Assembly: GCF_018967845.1 (NCBI RefSeq)
Contig: NZ_JAHLZZ010000001.1
Span: 682,001 to 746,000, forward strand
DNA: 64,000 bases
Source of the DNA: Hymenobacter siberiensis
GTDB lineage: Bacteria > Bacteroidota > Bacteroidia > Cytophagales > Hymenobacteraceae
Direction: 5' to 3'
The notes beneath the pieces were generated by a model, which was not told the origin of the DNA, did no database searches, and saw only the letters and a program-made list of their open reading frames with translations. Positions 1 through 6,612 of the stretch are shown piece by piece. Position numbers and translations under genes: made by a program. Every line of letters begins with the position of its first letter. Position 1 is the first letter of the stretch.

Positions 1-560
1 TCGTCGGCGATGAGCAGGGCTGGGCGGCAGGCCATGGCCATGGCAATCATCACGCGCTGTTTCTGGCCGCCCGAGATTTCGTGCGGGTAGCTGCCGAAAA
101 TGGCTTCGGGGCGCGGCAGCTGCGCCTCGGTGAACAGCTCGATGGTACGCTGCTTGGCGGCGGGCCCGGTGAGGTCGGTGTGCAGGCGCAGGGCTTCCAC
201 CACCTGGCTGCCGCAGGTGTACACGGGGTTCAGCGAGGTCATCGGCTCCTGGAAAATCATGCCGATGTCGTTGCCGCGCACCTGGCGCAGGTCGGTTTCG
301 GAGAGTTTCAGCAGGTCGGTCTGGCCCAGTTTTTCGGACTGGAAGATGGCCTGGCCGCTGGCAATGCGGCCGGGCGGCATCGGAATCAGCCCCAGCAGCG
401 CCAGCGACGTCACGGATTTGCCCGAGCCGGATTCGCCCACAATGGCCAGCGTTTCGCCCCGGTGCAGCTCAAACGACACGTTGTCGACGGCCCGCACGTC
501 GCCGCGGTGGCTGGAGAAGTCGATGGTGAGGTTGGAAACGGTGAGCAGCGGGTTGGGCAC
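1..560 (-). CDS. ABC transporter ATP-binding protein, peptide (Dpp/Opp) type, partial
   Basis: These are the first 186 codons of an ABC ATPase that powers solute transport, probably peptide uptake, from the cytoplasmic side of the inner membrane. Visible are the Walker A loop GESGSGKS (residues 42-49), a Q-loop glutamine at 104 within [10 protein letters not shown], and the signature SGGQKQR (163-169); the window edge cuts the Walker B strand (LLIADE). [10 protein letters not shown] is typical of the Dpp/Opp subgroup. In Bacteroidota such proteins are often two fused ATPase domains, which cannot be judged here. GTG at 560 is chosen because an in-frame TAA lies at 603-605 with no ATG between. 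No ribosome binding site is visible. The substrate is unknown. Confidence 0.9.
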   Translation of the reverse strand, partial: MPNPLLTVSNLTIDFSSHRGDVRAVDNVSFELHRGETLAIVGESGSGKSVTSLALLGLIPMPPGRIASGQAIFQSEKLGQTDLLKLSETDLRQVRGNDIGMIFQEPMTSLNPVYTCGSQVVEALRLHTDLTGPAAKQRTIELFTEAQLPRPEAIFGSYPHEISGGQKQRVMIAMAMACRPALLIAD

Positions 561-602
561 GGAGGGAATTAAAGGAGATTCAGAAATATTCGAAAGGCGT
601 AT

Positions 603-941
603 TTATCGTTGCAAAGAATCAACAATTACGCTTCCAACTACGCCTACTGCCAAAGCTGAAAATATGTAAATCATTATGTCTTTTGACCTCTTGGCAAAAG
701 CTGCAAACTTTTGATTTGTATAGAGGCGTGGATAATATTTCTTGCTTGGAGAGAATGATGAATAGCCCAGAAAAGAAGTGTAGTTATCCAGTAATTCTAG
801 AAACTCACGTTCTGTTAGTTCTCTACCCCTGCTTAAGCTTATGTATTTGATGAGTTGCTTAACCCGGTACTTGTTAAAAACGACTAAGGCGAAGATGTGA
901 GTGAACATCACGCCAAAAAGTAAGAGGCCAAGCGTCTGCAT
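603..941 (-). CDS. Hypothetical small membrane protein, AT-rich
   Basis: A 112-residue protein with a hydrophobic N-terminus (about residues 3-22), a charged middle ([14 protein letters not shown] near 40-52, then a Lys/Tyr/Ser stretch) and a second hydrophobic segment near the C-terminus (about 90-107, [17 protein letters not shown]). The simplest topology is two membrane helices with a cytoplasmic loop. I do not recognise a family. Its base composition is clearly AT-rich compared with the GC-rich genes on both sides, and it uses many AT-ending codons, which suggests recent acquisition. It ends 42 bp before the ABC ATPase start and is on the same strand, so the two may be co-transcribed by chance. 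Confidence 0.6.
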   Translation of the reverse strand: MQTLGLLLFGVMFTHIFALVVFNKYRVKQLIKYISLSRGRELTEREFLELLDNYTSFLGYSSFSPSKKYYPRLYTNQKFAAFAKRSKDIMIYIFSALAVGVVGSVIVDSLQR

Positions 942-970
942 ATGTGTAAAACACGTTTTTTCTTAAGCAA

Positions 971-1088
971 GAACGTCATACTAAGCTTGCCGAAGCTACA
1001 TCACATACTGAATCTATTGAATGGGATTAGTCACGCGGTAAAGATGATTCGACTGCGCTCAGCATGACCCTTCTGGAGCGTGACGTTC
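971..1088. repeat. Family A inverted repeat, degenerate copy
   Basis: The left arm reads GAACGTCATACTAAGC and the right arm CTCAGCATGACC followed by GACGTTC. Both match the family A core less well than the other copies, so this is probably an old copy. It occupies most of the gap between the orphan membrane protein and lspA. Confidence 0.6.
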
Positions 1089-1123
1089 TACGATTACCGT
1101 TCAACGGCCGGGCCTCTCCCCTG

Positions 1124-1792
1124 CTACGCCAGCTTCTCAGCATCGGCGGCGACTAGAGGCTGGGGCTCGTTGGGAGCGGCGGCGGGCTGCGATTCGTTGA
1201 AAAAGCGGCTCTGGTTGAGCAGAATCAGGGCGACGCCGATGAAGATGGACGAATCAGCGATGTTGAAGATAGGGAAGCCGTTGCTGTACGAGCCGCCGAT
1301 GAGGGGCCAGGATTTGGGGAAATAACCCACGTACAGCGGCACGAAAATCATGTCGATGACTTGGCCGTAGAACCAGCGCGTGGGCGAACCTACCGGGGAG
1401 TTATTGTAGATAATTCCGTAGAAAATCGAGTCAATCAGGTTGCCTACCGCGCCGCCGAGGATGAGGGCCATGCAGGCGATGTAGCCGGCGGCCACGCGCT
1501 GGCGGCAGAGGCGAATGATGTAGTAAATCAGCCCGCCCACGGCCAGCATGCGGAAGCCGGTGAGCACCAGCTTGCCGTAGGGCGCGGGCAGCTCGGCCCC
1601 GAAGGCCATGCCGGGGTTCAGCGTGTAGGTGAGCCTGGCCCACTGACCAAAAATCGGGATTTCGCCGGCCGAACCGAGCTGCATGTAGGTGTGCACGGCC
1701 CACTTCGAGGCCTGGTCGAGCACGATGATGAACAGGGCCAGCAGAAAGAATTTAGCCACGGAATGCTGGCGGATGGTGAGCGTTGGGAGCAT
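1124..1792 (-). CDS. lspA: Lipoprotein signal peptidase (signal peptidase II), copy 1
   Basis: An inner-membrane aspartyl protease that cleaves signal peptides from diacylglyceryl-modified prolipoproteins. The 222 residues are longer than the usual 160-170 because of an extra loop (about 130-170, with RWFYGQVIDMI and a Tyr/Pro-rich segment) and a C-terminal tail. The two catalytic aspartates are visible in GNLIDS (about residue 118) and FNIADS (about 182), and the NPGMAFG motif lies near 60. It sits just downstream of a close paralogue on the same strand. The loop and tail differ between the copies while the catalytic motifs are identical, so both may be active. No strong promoter box was found before the ATG. 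Confidence 0.92.
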   Translation of the reverse strand: MLPTLTIRQHSVAKFFLLALFIIVLDQASKWAVHTYMQLGSAGEIPIFGQWARLTYTLNPGMAFGAELPAPYGKLVLTGFRMLAVGGLIYYIIRLCRQRVAAGYIACMALILGGAVGNLIDSIFYGIIYNNSPVGSPTRWFYGQVIDMIFVPLYVGYFPKSWPLIGGSYSNGFPIFNIADSSIFIGVALILLNQSRFFNESQPAAAPNEPQPLVAADAEKLA

Positions 1793-1845
1793 TTCGGTGG
1801 GGGTTGGAACTGCAAAGAACGGTGCGTTTGCACGGAATCGCCCTC

Positions 1846-2027
1846 CGCGTCAACCTCACCCCTGACCCCCTCTCCAAAAAAGAGGGGGCACCGGCCCGTG
1901 AGGACGAAACCACTGAAAGCAAAAAGAGCCCGCTGAATAGCGGGCTCTCTGCTTTGTACTGCCTCATTGAAGCATTTCCGGTGCCCCCTCTTTTTTGGAG
2001 AGGGGGTCAGGGGGTGAGGTGGACGCG
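1846..2027. repeat. Family H inverted repeat enclosing a terminator
   Basis: Arms of about 49 bp (1846-1894 and 1978-2027) pair almost perfectly, from CGCGTC at the outer end through GACCCCCTCTCC to GCACCGG at the inner end. The loop holds a rho-independent terminator for the upstream lspA copy. Half copies of the same family (CCTCACC...CCTCTCC) lie near 9108-9150 and 38722-38815. Confidence 0.85.
1921..1948 (-). terminator. Rho-independent terminator of lspA copy 2
   Basis: GAGCCCGCT / AGCGGGCTC stem with a 4-nt loop. On the minus strand it is followed by five T residues. It lies downstream of the second lspA and inside the loop of the family H repeat, so the two lspA copies appear to be separate transcripts. 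Confidence 0.75.
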
Positions 2028-2075
2028 TGAACGACCGACCCACGCGCGGACTCGCAGAGTCCACGGCACAGTTCG

Positions 2076-2747
2076 CTACGCCAGATTCTCCGAGTCGGGA
2101 GCTACCAGCGGTTCGCTGTGATTCTCAGCTACAGCCGCAGGCTCGTCCTGCTTGAAAAAACGGCTCTGGTTGAGCAGAATAACGGCTACCCCAATAAAAA
2201 TGGCCGAATCAGCGATGTTGAAGATGGGCCAGAGCGAGACGTACTTCCCTCCTAGCAACGGCCAGTTTTGGGGCAGGAAGCCTTCGTAGATGTCCACGTA
2301 GAGCATATCGATAACCTGGCCATAGAACCAGCGCGAGGGCGAGCCAAACGGAGAGTTGTCATAAATGATGCCGTAGAAAATGGAATCAATCAGATTGCCG
2401 ACCGCGCCGCCGAGGATGAGGGCCATGCAGGCGATGTAGCCGGCGGCGGCGCGCTGCCGGCAGAGGCGGATAATGTAGTAGCTCAGGCCAAACACGGCCA
2501 GCAGCCGGAATCCGCTGAGCACCAGCTTTCCATACGGCGCGGGCAGCTCGGCGCCGAAGGCCATGCCGGGATTCAGCGTGTAGTGCAGCTTGGCCCAGTG
2601 GCCGATGAGCGGGATTTCGCCCGCCATGCCGGGCTGCATGTAGGTGTGCACGGCCCACTTCGACAGCTGGTCGAGGGCAATGACGAACAGCGCCAGTAGG
2701 AAGAATTTAGCCGCAGACTGCTGGCGATTGGTGAGGGTTGGGTGCAT
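2076..2747 (-). CDS. lspA: Lipoprotein signal peptidase (signal peptidase II), copy 2
   Basis: A 223-residue paralogue of the preceding gene with the same architecture: NPGMAFG near 60, the catalytic aspartates in GNLIDS and FNIADS, the same long loop with RWFYGQVIDM, and a C-terminal tail rich in Ala/Glu. Long identical blocks such as AAGYIACMALILGGAVGNLI show a tandem duplication, while the loop (VDIYEGFLPQNW versus VPLYVGYFPKSW) and tail have diverged. Which copy is the housekeeping enzyme is not clear from sequence. A terminator and a family H repeat separate it from copy 1, and a family A repeat separates it from ileS upstream. Confidence 0.92.
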   Translation of the reverse strand: MHPTLTNRQQSAAKFFLLALFVIALDQLSKWAVHTYMQPGMAGEIPLIGHWAKLHYTLNPGMAFGAELPAPYGKLVLSGFRLLAVFGLSYYIIRLCRQRAAAGYIACMALILGGAVGNLIDSIFYGIIYDNSPFGSPSRWFYGQVIDMLYVDIYEGFLPQNWPLLGGKYVSLWPIFNIADSAIFIGVAVILLNQSRFFKQDEPAAVAENHSEPLVAPDSENLA

Positions 2748-2795
2748 TAAGGCAGGAGCAGGAAGAAAGCGGGAATTGAGTCGTTAGGATTCAAC

Positions 2796-2898
2796 AGAAC
2801 GTCATGCCGAGCGTAGCCGAGGCATCTCGCTTACTTCGTTGAACGATTGGTTTACTACTCCATGCGAGATACCTCGGCTACGCTCGGTATGACGTTCT
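2796..2898. repeat. Family A inverted repeat
   Basis: Arms AGAACGTCATGCCGAGCG and CGCTCGGTATGACGTTCT pair with few mismatches over about 38 bp around a 30-bp loop. The pair lies in the gap between ileS and lspA copy 2, both on the minus strand. Confidence 0.85.
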
Positions 2899-2976
2899 AT
2901 TTTATACCTTTTATAGCTGATTATCTGATGTTTTAAACCCGTAAAGACGAGCTTATCGACCGTTTGTGCGGCAGAG

Positions 2977-3008
2977 GACTCGCCGGGGATTTCACCTCCC
3001 GGCGAGTC
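2977..3008. other. Hairpin downstream of ileS
   Basis: GACTCGCCGGG (2977-2987) pairs exactly with CCCGGCGAGTC (2998-3008) around a 10-nt loop, 9 bp after the ileS stop codon. There is no T-tract, so it may be an RNA-stabilising 3' hairpin or a weak terminator rather than a classical one. Confidence 0.5.
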
Positions 3009-3016
3009 GTTCAGCA

Positions 3017-6000
3017 TCAGGCAGTTGCAACCTCCAAATACACGGGCACGGAGTAGTCATCAAACTCGAGCACCGAGCCGCCGTTCACATCGGCGGCGAA
3101 GGTGAGGGCGAGGGCCTGCGTTTCGGTGCGGATGTAGTCGCCAAAGGCGGCCACGGCGGCCGTGAGCTCGGGCTGGCCATCTGCCAACGTGACGCGGATT
3201 TTGTCCTGCACTTCCAGGCCGGAGTCTTTGCGCAGGTTTTGCAGGCGGTTTACCAGCTCGCGGGCGAGGCCTTCCTGGCGCAGGTCGTCGGTCAGGGTCA
3301 CATCGAGGGCCACGGTGAGGGGGCCGTCGGTGGCCACGAGCCAGCCGGGCAGGTCGTCGGTGCGGATTTCCACGTCGTCGGGGGCCAGGGTGATGGGCTG
3401 GCCATCGACTTCCACGGCGAGGCTTCCCTCCTTCTCCAGTCGGCTGATTTCGGCGGCCGTCATCTGCTGAATGCGGGCACCCACGGCCTTCAGGCGCGGG
3501 CCGTATTGCTGGCCGAGGCGCTTGAAATTGGGCTTCACCGACTTCACCAGCACGCCGCTTTCGCTGGTATCGTCCAGGAATTCGATGTGTTTCACGTTGA
3601 TTTCGGCGCAAATCAAATCCTCCACGAGGCCGACTTGCTCCTTGGTCGTGTCGTTGAGCACTGGCACCAGGATGCGCAGCAGCGGCTGCCGCACCTTGAG
3701 CACCGACTTTTTGCGCAGCGAGTGGGCCAGCGAGCTGATGCGCTGAGCCAGCTCCATCCGCTCTTCCAACTTGTGGTCGATGCGGGTTTCGTCGGCTTCG
3801 ACCAGCAGCATGAGGTGCACCGATTCAGGAGAGTTAGAAGTTAAAAGTTGAGAGTTAAAAGTTGAAGAATCATCTCCTTTTAACTCTTCACTTTTAACTT
3901 TTAACTCCCCGAAGGTCAGGTTGCGGTACAGCCACTCGGCGAAGAAGGGCGCGATGGGCGACATGAGCTGCGCTACGGTCTGCAAGCATTCGTTCAGGGT
4001 CTCGAAGGCGGCGCGCTTGTCGGTGGTCAGCTCGCCTTTCCAGAAGCGGCGGCGTGAGAGGCGCACGTACCAGTTCGAGAGCTGGTCGGTCACGAAATCC
4101 TGAATGGCGCGGGCGGCCTTCGTGGGGTCGTAGCTATCCAGGTGGCCGCGCACTTCGCTTATCAGCGACTGCAGTTTACTCAGAATCCAGCGGTCCAGCT
4201 CGCTCAAATCGGCGTGTGGAGTACGGGTTTTTTCGTCGATTTCAAACCCGTCCAGGTTCGCGTAAAGCGCATAGAACGAGTACGTGTTGAACAGCGTACC
4301 GAAGAAACGGCGCTGCACCTCGGTCACCCCGGCCGAGTCGAACTTGAGGTTGTCCCACGGCGGCGCGTTGGCGATGAGGTACCAACGGGTGGCATCGGGG
4401 CCGAACTGCTTGATGGTGGCAAACGGGTCGACGGCGTTGCCGAGGCGCTTGCTCATCTTCTGGCCGTCCTTGGCCAGCACCAGGCCGTTGGCAATCACGT
4501 TTTTGAAGGCCACAGAGTCTTCCAGCATCACGGCCAGGGCGTGCAGCGTGAAGAACCAGCCGCGCGTTTGGTCCACGCCTTCGGCGATGAAATCGGCGGG
4601 AAAATTCTTCTGAAATTTCTCGGCGTTTTCAATCGGATAGTGCCACTGGGCGTAGGGCACGGCCCCCGAGTCGAACCACACGTCGATGAGGTCAGCCTCG
4701 CGGTACATGGCCTGGCCCGTGGGCGAAACGAGGAAAATATCGTCGACGTAGGGCCGGTGCAGGTCCACTTTTTCGCCGTTGGCGTAGGGGTTGTGGGTCA
4801 TGATTTCGGCCGCTACGGCCTTGTCAATCTCCGCCTTCAGCTCGGCGATGCTGCCGATGCAGATTTCCTCCGTCCGGTCCTGGGTGCGCCAGATGGGCAG
4901 CGGCGTGCCCCAGTAGCGCGAGCGACTTAAGTTCCAGTCTACCAGATTCTCCAGCCAGTTGCCGAAGCGGCCGGTGCCGGTGCTTTCGGGCTTCCAGTTG
5001 ATGGTTTTGTTGAGCTCGATGAGCCGGTCCTTTACCGCCGTGGTCTTGATGAACCAGGAATCGAGCGGGTAGTAGAGCACGGGCTTGTCGGTGCGCCAGC
5101 AGTGCGGGTAGGTGTGCTCGTACTTCTCCACTTTGAAGGCCGTGCCGTCGCCCTTCATCTTGATAACAATGCTTTCATCCAGCGTCTTGTAATCGGCCCC
5201 GGTTTCGTCGTGGCCGTCGTAGTTCTTCACCCAGCGGCCCGCGAACTCGCCCATTTGGGGCACGTAGCGGCCCGTCCGGTCCACGATGGGGCCGAGCGTG
5301 CCTTCGGCATCCGGCACCATCAGGGCGGGGATGTCGGCCAGCTGCGCGGCACGGAAGTCATCGGCGCCAAACGTGGGCGAGATGTGCACGATGCCCGTGC
5401 CGTCCTCCGTGGTCACGAAGTCGCCGTTGATGACGCGGAAAGCCCGCTCCTCGCCTTCAAAAGGCGTGAAATCGAACAGGCGCTCGTACTTGATATCGAT
5501 GAGGTCGGCACCGGTAAATTCGGCTTCCAACCGCCAGGGCAGCACCTTGTGGTCGCCTTCGGCGTAGCCTTCCAGCGGCACTGTAGCGCCTTTTTCGGTG
5601 AAATAACGACCAGCCAACGCCTTCGCCAGCACCACATAGATAAGCTCGTAGGTGTAGGGGTTGAAGGTGCGGATGAGCTGGTACGGAATGTTCTTGCCCA
5701 CCGCCAAACCGGTGTTGGCGGGCAGGGTCCAGGGCGTCGTCGTCCAAGCCAGGATGTACACATTAGCGTCAGCGCCAGCAGCAGCGAAAAGCTTCTCCGA
5801 AACTGGGCCGTGCTTCACCTTGAACTGCGCTACCACGGTCGTGTCCTTCACGTCCTTGTAGGTGCCGGGCTGGTTCAACTCGTGCGACGACAGGCCGGTG
5901 CCGGCGGCCGGCGAGTACGGCTGGATGGTGTAGCCCTTGTAGAGCAAACCTTTGTCGTATAGCTTCTTGAGCAGCGCCCAGCAGCTTTCGATATATTCGG

Positions 6001-6460
6001 GCTCGAAAGTCACGTAGGGGTCGTCGAGGTCGACCCAGTAGCCCATTTTCTCGGTCAGGTCGTCCCACTGCGTCTTGAAGCGCATCACGGTTTCCTTGCA
6101 GCGCTGGTTGTAGTCGGCGATGCTGATTTTGTGGCCGATATCCTCCTTGGTGATACCCAGCTCCTTCTCTACCTGCAGCTCGATGGGCAGGCCGTGGGTA
6201 TCCCAGCCGCCCTTGCGGGGCACCTGCTTGCCCAGCAGCGTTTGGTAGCGGCAGAAGATGTCCTTCACCGTGCGCGCCATCACATGGTGGATGCCGGGCG
6301 CGCCATTTGCGGAAGGCGGGCCTTCGTAAAACACGAACGTGGGCTGGCCTTCGCGGCTGCTCACGCTCTTTTCAAAGATGCCATGCTCCTTCCACCAGGC
6401 GAGGATGTCCTCGCCGAGCTGGCCGTAGTTGAGCGGCTGCTTAAATTCGGGGTATTTCAT
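3017..6460 (-). CDS. ileS: Isoleucyl-tRNA synthetase, type 2 (IleRS2) with an in-frame palindromic insertion
   Basis: Class Ia synthetase charging tRNA-Ile, 1147 residues. The ATP-binding HIGH element is replaced by GIHH (residues 56-59, after PPSANGAP), and KMSKR follows near residue 670. Length over 1100, the GXHH wording and the long C-terminal region without the zinc-binding end of type 1 enzymes place it in the eukaryote-like IleRS2 group, which is generally mupirocin resistant; the GXHH variant has been linked to very high resistance. The editing domain lies between about 190 and 400. Residues about 851-877 (KVKSEELKG...LLTSNS) are encoded by a family C inverted repeat and lie between the anticodon-binding domain and the C-terminal extension. 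ATG at 6460 gives the expected MKYPEFK start. No second ileS is in the window. Confidence 0.96.
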   Translation of the reverse strand: MKYPEFKQPLNYGQLGEDILAWWKEHGIFEKSVSSREGQPTFVFYEGPPSANGAPGIHHVMARTVKDIFCRYQTLLGKQVPRKGGWDTHGLPIELQVEKELGITKEDIGHKISIADYNQRCKETVMRFKTQWDDLTEKMGYWVDLDDPYVTFEPEYIESCWALLKKLYDKGLLYKGYTIQPYSPAAGTGLSSHELNQPGTYKDVKDTTVVAQFKVKHGPVSEKLFAAAGADANVYILAWTTTPWTLPANTGLAVGKNIPYQLIRTFNPYTYELIYVVLAKALAGRYFTEKGATVPLEGYAEGDHKVLPWRLEAEFTGADLIDIKYERLFDFTPFEGEERAFRVINGDFVTTEDGTGIVHISPTFGADDFRAAQLADIPALMVPDAEGTLGPIVDRTGRYVPQMGEFAGRWVKNYDGHDETGADYKTLDESIVIKMKGDGTAFKVEKYEHTYPHCWRTDKPVLYYPLDSWFIKTTAVKDRLIELNKTINWKPESTGTGRFGNWLENLVDWNLSRSRYWGTPLPIWRTQDRTEEICIGSIAELKAEIDKAVAAEIMTHNPYANGEKVDLHRPYVDDIFLVSPTGQAMYREADLIDVWFDSGAVPYAQWHYPIENAEKFQKNFPADFIAEGVDQTRGWFFTLHALAVMLEDSVAFKNVIANGLVLAKDGQKMSKRLGNAVDPFATIKQFGPDATRWYLIANAPPWDNLKFDSAGVTEVQRRFFGTLFNTYSFYALYANLDGFEIDEKTRTPHADLSELDRWILSKLQSLISEVRGHLDSYDPTKAARAIQDFVTDQLSNWYVRLSRRRFWKGELTTDKRAAFETLNECLQTVAQLMSPIAPFFAEWLYRNLTFGELKVKSEELKGDDSSTFNSQLLTSNSPESVHLMLLVEADETRIDHKLEERMELAQRISSLAHSLRKKSVLKVRQPLLRILVPVLNDTTKEQVGLVEDLICAEINVKHIEFLDDTSESGVLVKSVKPNFKRLGQQYGPRLKAVGARIQQMTAAEISRLEKEGSLAVEVDGQPITLAPDDVEIRTDDLPGWLVATDGPLTVALDVTLTDDLRQEGLARELVNRLQNLRKDSGLEVQDKIRVTLADGQPELTAAVAAFGDYIRTETQALALTFAADVNGGSVLEFDDYSVPVYLEVATA
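3831..3908. repeat. Family C inverted repeat inside ileS
   Basis: The left arm (about 3831-3864, AGAAGTTAAAAGTTGAGAG) pairs with the right arm (3877-3908, CTTCACTTTTAACTTTTAAC). The segment is about 78 bp, 26 codons, and keeps the ileS frame open. The same family fills the gap at 42672-42756. It is strongly AT-rich compared with the flanking ileS sequence. Confidence 0.9.
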
Positions 6461-6481
6461 TGGTTACTCGGTCAATAAGGC

Positions 6482-6589
6482 CGTCATGCAGAGCGCAGCG
6501 AAGCATCTCGCGTGGGGCAGTAAAATCAATCGTTTTGGCGTCATCAGCTACTACCACACGCGAGATGCTTCGCTAAGCTCTGCATGACG
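6482..6589. repeat. Family A inverted repeat
   Basis: CGTCATGCAGAGCGCAGCGA and its near-complement (ending CTCTGCATGACG) flank a loop of about 35 bp. The element lies between the RND exporter and ileS, so ileS has essentially only this repeat as its 5' neighbourhood. Confidence 0.85.
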
Positions 6590-6612
6590 TTCGGGTGGTG
6601 CATGACGACGTT

